29,078 nt of DNA. It comes from an uncultured Blautia sp. Lineage in GTDB: Bacteria > Bacillota > Clostridia > Lachnospirales > Lachnospiraceae. The notes beneath the pieces were generated by a model, which was not told the DNA's origin, ran no database searches, and saw only the letters and a list, made by a program, of their open reading frames with translations. The translations under genes were made by a program, and so were the position numbers. The stretch spans positions 1 through 29,078 of the forward strand of contig CAKRKL010000012.1 in assembly GCA_934358405.1 (NCBI GenBank), in the 5' to 3' direction. Positions 23,101 through 29,078 of this stretch are shown here, one piece after another (the stretch's first letter is position 1; every line of letters begins with the position of its first letter).

Positions 23101-24294
23101 TTATTCCATAATTCTCGGAGCAGCTTTTACTTCCAGTTTTTTCAGGATATCCTGTGGGTTCTCAAATTTGGAGAGCATGATCATTGCTGCAATTACATAT
23201 GGTTTGAAGCTAGCTTCTTTGTAAAGCGGGATGCGATAGCGGTCGAATACGCTTGCATCAACCTCACCTGTCTCACAGCTTACGCCTGTGATATCAGCCG
23301 GCAGGCAGTGCAGGTAAAGTGCTTTTCCGTCTTTGGTTGTCTTCATAAGCTCTTCTGTGCAAGCCCAATCCTTATGCTGTGCATTCTGAGCAAGAAGCTC
23401 CTTCTCAAGCTTGTCGATTCCGTCGAAATCGCCCTCGCCGTAAAGGTTGGTACGTTTTTCCATTGCTGCAAATGGAGCCCAGCTCTTTGGATAAACGATA
23501 TCAGCATCCTTGAAAGCTTCTTCCATGCTGTTTGTCTTTGTAAAGGAACCGCCGGAGTTTTCGGCGTTTTTCTTAGCAATTTCCTCAACCTCAGGCATTA
23601 CATCATATCCTTCCGGATGAGCAAGAACAACATCCATACCGAAACGTGTCATAAGTCCGATCACACCCTGTGGAACAGAAAGCGGTTTACCATAGGATGG
23701 GGAGTAAGCCCATGTCATAGCAAGCTTCTTGCCCTTCAGATTCTCAACACCGCCGAACTCATGGATGATGTGGAGCATATCTGCCATACACTGTGTAGGA
23801 TGGTCAACATCGCACTGAAGGTTTACAAGAGTTGGTCTCTGCTCAAGGATACCATCTTTATTTCCCTCTGTTACAGCATCCATAAATTCTTTCTGGTAGG
23901 TGTGGCCTTTTCCGATGTACATGTCATCACGGATACCGATTACATCAGCCATGAAGGATACCATGTTAGCGGTCTCACGAACAGTCTCGCCATGAGCAAT
24001 CTGGGATTTCTTCTCATCCAGATCCTGTACCTCAAGTCCAAGAAGGTTGCAGGCGGAAGCGAAGGAGAAGCGGGTACGGGTGGAATTGTCACGGAAAATA
24101 GAGATTCCAAGACCGCTCTCAAATACTTTTGTGGAAATGTTGTGCTCTCTCATGAAGCGAAGAGCATCAGCAACTGTAAATACAGCTTCAAGCTCATCAT
24201 CTGTTTTGTCCCAGGTCCAGAAGAAATCGTTGTTGTACATTTCCTTGAAGTTAAGGCTGTTAAGTTTGTCAATGTAATCCTGTAATGTTTTCAT
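23101..24294 (-). CDS. ygeW: YgeW, knotted aspartate/ornithine carbamoyltransferase homolog
   Basis: 397 residues of the carbamoyltransferase superfamily, close to E. coli YgeW as recalled. Carbamoyl phosphate-binding motif FRDNSTRTRFSFA is near residue 68. DEKKSQIAHGETVRETANM, LVNLQCDVDHPTQCMADM, MTWAYSPSYGKPLSVPQG and LYLHCLPADITGVSCE are all present. In anaerobic purine/urate degradation it is proposed to release carbamoyl phosphate from a ureido intermediate, feeding carbamate kinase. GGAGAA lies 7 bases before the ATG. A hairpin sits in the 115-base gap to ygeY upstream, so the two may be co-transcribed but unequally expressed. Confidence 0.95.
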   Translation of the reverse strand: MKTLQDYIDKLNSLNFKEMYNNDFFWTWDKTDDELEAVFTVADALRFMREHNISTKVFESGLGISIFRDNSTRTRFSFASACNLLGLEVQDLDEKKSQIAHGETVRETANMVSFMADVIGIRDDMYIGKGHTYQKEFMDAVTEGNKDGILEQRPTLVNLQCDVDHPTQCMADMLHIIHEFGGVENLKGKKLAMTWAYSPSYGKPLSVPQGVIGLMTRFGMDVVLAHPEGYDVMPEVEEIAKKNAENSGGSFTKTNSMEEAFKDADIVYPKSWAPFAAMEKRTNLYGEGDFDGIDKLEKELLAQNAQHKDWACTEELMKTTKDGKALYLHCLPADITGVSCETGEVDASVFDRYRIPLYKEASFKPYVIAAMIMLSKFENPQDILKKLEVKAAPRIME

Positions 24295-24352
24295 GAGTTA
24301 TTCTCCTTATAATTTGTATTTGAAATATTTAAAAGACAGATAAAGTGGAGGT

Positions 24353-24389
24353 CATGGAGCAGATACATTGTCAAGCTATCCGCTCCATG
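24353..24389. repeat. Intercistronic hairpin between ygeY and ygeW
   Basis: CATGGAGC (24353-24360) pairs with GCTCCATG (24382-24389), and GATA with TATC inside it after one mismatch, around an 11-base loop. No T-run follows on the minus strand, which argues for mRNA processing or stability rather than termination. Confidence 0.5.
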
Positions 24390-24409
24390 GTGTATATCAA
24401 AGTTGCTTC

Positions 24410-25720
24410 TTATTTGCAGTATGCAGTAGGAAGTGCTGCGTAAACAGCTGCACATCTTACAAGGTCATCTTTCCAGGTCTTCTCATTCGGAGCATGAGCC
24501 TGTGCCTCTGCGCCAGGTCCGAAGCCGATGCAAGGAATTCCGTTACGTCCCATAATGGAAACGCCATTGGTTGAGAAGGTCCATTTGTCAGTAAGCGGAC
24601 GAGCCTTTCTCATAGCCTCTGTCTCAGCATTTCCCATACGTTCTGTTCCATACAGATTGTGGTAAGCTTCCTCAAGAGCAGCAGTAACCTTGTGATCCTT
24701 CGGGATTACCCATGTTGGGAAGTAGCACTCGATTGGATATACAAGCTCTGTCCAGGATGGACGGGAGTACTCATACATGGAAACCTTAACATCATCGCCG
24801 TATTTCTTAACGGAAGGAAGTGCACGGATCTCATCCAGGCAGCTCTCCCAGGTTTCACCTGCTGTCATACGACGGTCAAGGGAAACTGCACAGGAGTCAG
24901 CTACTGCACAGCGGCTTGGGGATGTGAAGAAAATCTCGGATGTGGTAACAGTACCTCTTCCAAGGAAGTTTGCCTCTTCCCACTCAGGATTGTATTTCTT
25001 ATCCAGCATTTTTACAAGACCTTTGATTTGGGTCTCATCTGCTGCATCGTTCTCGTTTAATGCACGAACGTCCTGAAGGATGTCAGCCATTTTGTAGATC
25101 GCGTTGTCACCGCGCTCCGGAGCAGATCCGTGGCAGGAAACACCTTTTACATCGATGCGGATTTCCATACGTCCGCGCTGTCCGCGGTAGATACCGCCGT
25201 CTGTAGGCTCTGTGGAAACTACGAATTCCGGACGAACCTTATCTTCGTTGATAATGTACTGCCAGCAAAGACCATCGCAATCCTCTTCCTGAACAGTTCC
25301 GGTAACAACTACCTGATATTTGTCATTTAAAAGACCAAGGTCTTTCATGATCTTAGCACCGTAAACTGCAGATACAATACCGCCCATCTGATCAGATGTT
25401 CCACGGCCGCCGATCTCAGTCTCAGTTTCGAAGCCCTCGTATGGATCAAATTCCCAGTTGCTTCTGTTTCCGATACCTACTGTATCAATGTGTGCGTCAA
25501 AGCCGATCAGTGTGCTTCCGCTTCCCATATAGCCCAGGATATTTCCCATCGGGTCAATATCAACCTTGTCAAAGCCAAGCTTCTCCATCTCTTCTTTAAT
25601 GCGCATTACATGATCCTTCTCACCGCAGCTCTCGCCTGGGAAGTGAACCAGTTCGCGAAGAAATCTGGTCATGTCTGCTTCATAATTCTGAGCCGCTTCT
25701 TTAATTTTGTTGTAATCCAT
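24410..25720 (-). CDS. ygeY: YgeY, M20-family selenium metabolism-linked hydrolase
   Basis: 436 residues of the M20 metallopeptidase/deacylase family. Metal-site regions are visible: [12 protein letters not shown] (His and Asp near residue 76), [12 protein letters not shown] (Asp near 108), [12 protein letters not shown] (Glu-Glu near 143), and [16 protein letters not shown] (Glu near 167). [14 protein letters not shown] marks the dimerisation domain, and the C-terminal [15 protein letters not shown] supplies the last metal His. It probably cleaves a carbon-nitrogen bond in a ureido/diaminopropionate-type intermediate of purine breakdown. GGAGGT precedes the start. It is 27 bases downstream of ygeX on the same strand and forms an operon with it. 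Confidence 0.94.
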   Translation of the reverse strand: MDYNKIKEAAQNYEADMTRFLRELVHFPGESCGEKDHVMRIKEEMEKLGFDKVDIDPMGNILGYMGSGSTLIGFDAHIDTVGIGNRSNWEFDPYEGFETETEIGGRGTSDQMGGIVSAVYGAKIMKDLGLLNDKYQVVVTGTVQEEDCDGLCWQYIINEDKVRPEFVVSTEPTDGGIYRGQRGRMEIRIDVKGVSCHGSAPERGDNAIYKMADILQDVRALNENDAADETQIKGLVKMLDKKYNPEWEEANFLGRGTVTTSEIFFTSPSRCAVADSCAVSLDRRMTAGETWESCLDEIRALPSVKKYGDDVKVSMYEYSRPSWTELVYPIECYFPTWVIPKDHKVTAALEEAYHNLYGTERMGNAETEAMRKARPLTDKWTFSTNGVSIMGRNGIPCIGFGPGAEAQAHAPNEKTWKDDLVRCAAVYAALPTAYCK

Positions 25721-25747
25721 TGTAATTTACCTCCGTAAAATTTATAC

Positions 25748-26977
25748 TTATTCACTTAATGATTTGTCTGTTCCGTATAATCCGTCCCATACAATTTCGC
25801 GGTAGCGGACGGGATCGGTGTCTCCTTCTGTGGAGATTACCAGAATGTTGGAATTTTCATCCAGCTTCAGGGCTTCTTTAAGATCCTTTGCATCTTCATC
25901 GTGAAGTGCTGTGTATGCAAGCCCAAGCGGTACAGATCCGGATTCACCGGATACGATATGTGGATCATTTTCAAGCGGGTTTGCATAGATACGGGTTGCC
26001 TTTGCACTCATCCAGTCCGGACAGGAAGCAAATACAGTAACATGATTCTTCAGGATATCCCATCCGATGGTATTTCCCTCACCGCATGCAAGACCTGCCA
26101 TAATCGTCTGAAGATCGCCGGTAACATTTACCAGATTGCCGTCAGCCTGTGCAGCAGAGCGATAGAGGCAGTCAGCTGCGCTTGCCTCACAGACAACCAT
26201 TACCGGAGGATTCTCTTTATATTTGTGAGCGAAATATCCTACAACTGCACCTGCAAGAGAACCAACACCAGCCTGTACAAATACATGGGTAGGACGCTCA
26301 ACGCCGTTCTCCTTGAGCTGCTTGTCAGCTTCAAGAACAAGAGTACCGTATCCCTGCATGATCCAGGAAGGAATCTCCTCATAGCCGTCCCATGCAGTAT
26401 CCTGAACAATGATTCCGTGTTCGGTCTTAGCTGCCTCTGCAGCTGCCATTCTTACACAGTCGTCGTAGTTCATTTCCTCGATGGTTACCTCAGCACCCTC
26501 TTTGGCAATGTTATCAAAACGGGTTCTGGTGGTGCCCTTCGGCATTCTTACAACAGCCTTCTGTCCAAGACGGTTGGCAGCCCATGCAACCCCGCGTCCG
26601 TGGTTTCCGTCTGTGGCAGTAAAGAAGGTAGCCTGTCCGAATTCTTCTCTTAATTTGTCAGAGGAGAGGACATTATAGGGAAGCTCGCTGATGTCGCGTC
26701 CAAGCTCCTTTGCAATGTAACGTCCCATGGCGTAAGAGCCTCCGAGAACCTTGAATGCGTTCAGTCCGAAACGGTAAGACTCATCCTTGCAGTAGATTCC
26801 CTTTACTCCAAGATAGGAAGCAAGTGCGGAAAGCTTCTGCAGCGGTGTAACGGAATACTGTGGGAAACTCTTGTGAAATTCATTTGCTTTGGTTACGTTT
26901 TCTTCGGACATCAGATCCAGAAACTTGTCATCAGATTCCGGAACATGATTGACCGTCCATTTCAGTCCTTCTGTCAT
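25748..26977 (-). CDS. ygeX: Diaminopropionate ammonia-lyase
   Basis: 409-residue fold-type II PLP enzyme that converts 2,3-diaminopropionate to pyruvate and ammonia. The PLP Lys lies in YRFGLNAFKVLGGSYAMG (about residue 76). TATDGNHGRGVAWAA near 120 and VFVQAGVGSLAGAVVGYF near 225 are the phosphate- and substrate-loop signatures. A C-terminal CGEGN and SGESGSVPLG complete the family pattern. AAGGAGG lies 10 bases before the ATG. It is the first gene of the ygeX-ygeY-ygeW minus-strand run. In urate/purine degradation it gives the carbon product that enters central metabolism. Confidence 0.95.
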   Translation of the reverse strand: MTEGLKWTVNHVPESDDKFLDLMSEENVTKANEFHKSFPQYSVTPLQKLSALASYLGVKGIYCKDESYRFGLNAFKVLGGSYAMGRYIAKELGRDISELPYNVLSSDKLREEFGQATFFTATDGNHGRGVAWAANRLGQKAVVRMPKGTTRTRFDNIAKEGAEVTIEEMNYDDCVRMAAAEAAKTEHGIIVQDTAWDGYEEIPSWIMQGYGTLVLEADKQLKENGVERPTHVFVQAGVGSLAGAVVGYFAHKYKENPPVMVVCEASAADCLYRSAAQADGNLVNVTGDLQTIMAGLACGEGNTIGWDILKNHVTVFASCPDWMSAKATRIYANPLENDPHIVSGESGSVPLGLAYTALHDEDAKDLKEALKLDENSNILVISTEGDTDPVRYREIVWDGLYGTDKSLSE

Positions 26978-27047
26978 GGGGAAAACCTCCTTTGTGGTGT
27001 TTGATTTATTTGGTTATATTGCATTACGTTTTTGTTTTTCTAATAGT

Positions 27048-27075
27048 ATAATAACATAAATAAAACAATTTGCAA
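27048..27075 (-). promoter_or_regulatory. Candidate promoter for the ygeX-ygeY-ygeW run
   Basis: On the minus strand, TTGCAA (27075-27070) and TATTAT (27053-27048) are 16 bases apart, about 70 bases before ygeX. The stretch is very AT-rich, so chance matches are possible; TATACT three bases further is an alternative -10. Confidence 0.45.
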
Positions 27076-27123
27076 TAGAAAAATACAAAAAAATTTAGCT
27101 TTCTCAAAAATTATTTAGTTTCA

Positions 27124-27152
27124 TTGCGAAGCCGCATTATTTGTGATATAAT
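27124..27152 (+). promoter_or_regulatory. Extended -10 promoter for the DUF1015 gene
   Basis: TTGCGA (27124-27129), a 17-base spacer and a perfect TATAAT (27147-27152) preceded by TGA. Transcription would begin near 27159, leaving a leader of about 100 bases that holds short complementary runs (CTGCC with GGCAG) but no recognised RNA motif. Confidence 0.7.
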
Positions 27153-27262
27153 ATAAGTTACGACACCTGTAAAAACAGAGGAAAATAGTCTGCCGACAGA
27201 GAAAAAGACCGCCTTTGGAGCACTTTAAAAGAGGCAGGCAGGTTTGAAAGGAGTATAAAACT

Positions 27263-28513
27263 ATGGCAGTATTTCGGGCATTTAAGGCTTTAAGACCTGC
27301 CAGGGAAAAGGCTGCGGCAGTAGCAGCACTTCCTTATGATGTGGTGAGCCGGGAAGAAGCCGCAGTAATCGGAAAAGAGAATCCGGATTCTTTTTTGCAT
27401 GTAGACAGGGCAGAGATGGATCTTCCGGCAGATACCGGTCTTTATGACCCTGAGGTATATAAGAAGGCAAATGAGAATCTGCTTCAGATGGAAGAGAAGG
27501 GGATTCTTTCCCAGGATCATAAGCCCTGTTATTATATATATGAACTGGTTCGCAAAGGAAAGGTACAGACTGGAATTGCAGGCTGTGCTTCCATTGACGA
27601 TTATCTGAACAATGTGGTGAAGAAGCATGAGCTTACCAGATCGGATAAGGAGCTGGACCGCATCAATCATGTGGATGTGTGTGATGCAAACACAGGCCCT
27701 ATTTACCTGGCATGCCGCTACACCGACAGACTGAGCGGCCTTCTTGCGCAGTGGAAAAAGGATCATCTGGCAGAATATGACTTCACAGAGGAAGATGAGA
27801 TTACACATCGTGTGTGGGTGATCGATGAGGACGAGGCAATTGCCCTGATCCAGGAGGAGATGGAGAAGATTCCGGCACTTTACATTGCAGACGGACATCA
27901 CAGAGCTGCCTCTGCGGTGAAGGTTGGTCTGAAACGAAGAGAAGAGAATCCGGGGTATACAGGAGACGAGGAATTTAACTTTTTCCTGTCCGTTGTTTTC
28001 CCCTATGATCAGCTTACGATTCTGGCTTATAATCGTGTGGTGAAGGATTTAAATGGTCAGACACCGGAGCAGGTACTTTCCCGGATCAAGGAGAAGTTTG
28101 ACATGACCATAGTTCCGGGCTTTCCGGCCAAGCCTGTGGAGAAGCACTGCTTCGGACTGTATCTGGATGGCTTCTGGTATCTGCTGAAAGCGAAGCCGGA
28201 GCTTTATGAGGGCAAGGACGTAGTGGGACAGCTGGATTCCCAGCTTTTGCAGGAACAGGTGCTTGCACCTATACTTGGGATTGGAGATTCAAGGACGGAT
28301 AAACGGATTTCTTTTGTGGGAGGAAGCCATAAATTAAGAGAGCTTCAGGCTATGGCAGATAAGAGCCGGGGAATTGCTTTTGCACTGTATCCTACTTCTA
28401 TGGAAGATCTGATGCAGATTGCAGACGAGAACAAGTTGATGCCTCCCAAATCCACCTGGTTTGAGCCCAAGCTTCGAAGTGGTATTTTTATACATAAGCT
28501 GTGTCAGAGGTGA
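27263..28513 (+). CDS. DUF1015 family protein of unknown function
   Basis: 416 residues matching the DUF1015 family by its N-terminal AFKALRPAREKAAAVAALPYDVVSREEA and the central ALYIADGHHRAASAVK (about residue 212). The LTRSDKELDRINHVD and late VGGSHKLRELQAM segments are also conserved. The function is not established. In other anaerobes I recall this family beside serine biosynthesis genes, but none is present here. No signal peptide or membrane helix is evident, so it is probably cytoplasmic. AAAGGAG precedes the ATG by 8 bases. A small Cys-rich gene begins three bases after its stop, suggesting a two-gene operon. It is divergent from ygeX, so a link to purine breakdown is possible but unsupported. 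Confidence 0.87.
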   Translation: MAVFRAFKALRPAREKAAAVAALPYDVVSREEAAVIGKENPDSFLHVDRAEMDLPADTGLYDPEVYKKANENLLQMEEKGILSQDHKPCYYIYELVRKGKVQTGIAGCASIDDYLNNVVKKHELTRSDKELDRINHVDVCDANTGPIYLACRYTDRLSGLLAQWKKDHLAEYDFTEEDEITHRVWVIDEDEAIALIQEEMEKIPALYIADGHHRAASAVKVGLKRREENPGYTGDEEFNFFLSVVFPYDQLTILAYNRVVKDLNGQTPEQVLSRIKEKFDMTIVPGFPAKPVEKHCFGLYLDGFWYLLKAKPELYEGKDVVGQLDSQLLQEQVLAPILGIGDSRTDKRISFVGGSHKLRELQAMADKSRGIAFALYPTSMEDLMQIADENKLMPPKSTWFEPKLRSGIFIHKLCQR

Positions 28514-28516
28514 GCT

Positions 28517-28705
28517 ATGGAGACGGAAGAATTTATTTCCGGCTTTTGCCGCACCTGCAACGGAAGTCAGACGGTATGCTGTGAATACGAGGAAAAGGAT
28601 GGCAGACGAATTCTCACATTTATGGACTGTGCATATAAAAGATGTGTACATCACAGCGCCTGTGAGATTTATAAAGAGGCTCATCGGCTTGGAAGTGAAG
28701 AATAG
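28517..28705 (+). CDS. Small Cys-rich protein of unknown function
   Basis: A 62-residue protein with seven Cys: FCRTC, VCC, DC, RC and AC, plus a His pair (VHHSAC). The spacing suggests a zinc- or iron-binding fold. I do not recognise the family. GAGGTGAG is placed 3-4 bases before the ATG, overlapping the end of the DUF1015 gene, which argues for translational coupling and a real gene. No membrane helix is present. An overlapping frame from 28461 is rejected because its codons lack a ribosome site and read through the terminator region. Confidence 0.68.
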   Translation: METEEFISGFCRTCNGSQTVCCEYEEKDGRRILTFMDCAYKRCVHHSACEIYKEAHRLGSEE

Positions 28706-28719
28706 AAAGCCTTATTAAA

Positions 28720-28774
28720 CAGACCCCATTATATTTCATAAAGCAGATTATGAAATATGACAGGGTCTGCTTTT
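28720..28774. terminator. Bidirectional terminator between the Cys-rich gene and the MATE gene
   Basis: CAGACCC (28720-28726) pairs with GGGTCTG (28763-28769), and ATATTTCATAA (28731-28741) with TTATGAAATAT (28748-28758), around AGCAGA. CTTTT follows on the plus strand and TTTAAT on the minus strand. It separates convergent genes. Confidence 0.8.
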
Positions 28775-28790
28775 ACTTACTATCCATAAA

Positions 28791-29078
28791 TCAGCATAAA
28801 CTAATTATCCATTTACGCCTTCTAAAGATAATTAACGATACAGCAAGCCTGAATAATTCCTCCGTGGTAAGCAATGTATACACACCAACAATTCCCCACT
28901 TGAATACATATGCTGCAAGCAGACACAGTGGAATTCCGATACACCATGTGCCAACAATATCAATGATCATAATGATTTTGGTGTTACCGCCACTTCTTAT
29001 AATGCCTCCGCCAAGTATCATATTTTCCACCTTGACCGGAGCATACAAGGCAAATACGATAAGCAGTGTCTTTCCAAG
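28791..29078 (-). CDS. MATE family efflux transporter, C-terminal part (5' end outside window)
   Basis: The minus-strand frame is open to the window end, so only about the last 95 residues are seen. NMILGGGIIRSGGNTKIIMIID, then WCIGIPLCLLAAYVFKWGIVGVY and a final EELFRLAVSLIIFRRRKWI match the C-terminal helices of MATE (multi-antimicrobial extrusion) proteins. These use a sodium or proton gradient to export cationic drugs or metabolites. Substrate cannot be told. The TTG at 29048 is internal and not a start. Confidence 0.85.
   Translation of the reverse strand, partial: LGKTLLIVFALYAPVKVENMILGGGIIRSGGNTKIIMIIDIVGTWCIGIPLCLLAAYVFKWGIVGVYTLLTTEELFRLAVSLIIFRRRKWIISLC

Noticed and set aside
23056..24285. 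Long plus-strand open frame (about 409 codons) opposite ygeW
   Set aside because: It is antisense to a clear, conserved carbamoyltransferase, and its translation is Cys/His/Ser-rich and unlike any family. It lacks a ribosome site.
28461..28718. Alternative 85-codon plus-strand frame overlapping the end of the DUF1015 gene and the Cys-rich gene
   Set aside because: No ribosome site, starts well inside the DUF1015 coding region, and competes with the better supported 62-residue frame.
1..29078. CRISPR arrays, tRNA or rRNA genes, transposases, prophage genes
   Set aside because: No regularly spaced repeats, tRNA-like cloverleaf ends, rRNA signatures or integrase/transposase proteins were seen.

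Overview
The window looks like a chromosome segment of an anaerobic, low-to-mid GC gut Firmicute, most likely Lachnospiraceae (Blautia/Clostridium XIVa-like). This rests on strong AGGAGG-type ribosome sites, sigma-A promoters with TATAAT boxes, hybrid sensor kinases typical of that family, and a selenium-linked molybdenum hydroxylase cluster known from gut clostridia. The genus is inference.

Left edge (1-2352): the 3' end of a hybrid sensor kinase/response regulator, followed by a second, related gene that appears broken. Its PAS-type N-terminus and its receiver domain survive in different frames and the kinase core is missing.

2396-7206: one operon behind a good promoter (TTGCCG-17-TATAAT) that ends in a strong intrinsic terminator. 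It holds a GtrB-like glycosyltransferase, a GtrA-like membrane protein, and cobamide nucleotide-loop assembly genes (cobT, cobU, cobS, a short divergent cobU-like gene, and a cobC-like phosphatase).

7207-22044 (plus strand): a purine/urate degradation and selenium-molybdenum hydroxylase region. Order: ssnA, ygfK, a single-chain FAD-less xanthine dehydrogenase (xdhD-like), a four-cluster RnfB-like ferredoxin, xdhA, xdhB, xdhC, the maturation genes yqeB, yqeC and mocA, then two bacterial microcompartment (BMC) shell genes behind their own promoter. 22063-26977 (minus strand): carbamate kinase, ygeW, ygeY and ygeX, converging on the BMC genes. Read together, the hydroxylases interconvert and activate purines, SsnA and the YgeW/Y/X enzymes dismantle the opened ring, carbamate kinase can recover ATP from carbamoyl phosphate, and YqeB/YqeC/MocA prepare the molybdenum cofactor. 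YgfK and the ferredoxin are probable electron carriers. A purine transporter, hyuA-like hydrolase, selD and BMC pentamer genes are not in the window.

27048-29078: an AT-rich divergent promoter region, a DUF1015 protein with a small Cys-rich protein directly behind it, a bidirectional terminator, and the C-terminal end of a MATE transporter on the minus strand.

Most notable points: (1) two BMC-H shell genes placed inside a selenium-dependent purine degradation locus, one with a Cys-Gly-Gly at the predicted pore; (2) a promoter followed by a very strong intrinsic terminator in the leader of xdhA, which looks like an attenuator or riboswitch expression platform; (3) a row of hairpins and a dispersed repeat in the gaps between these genes.
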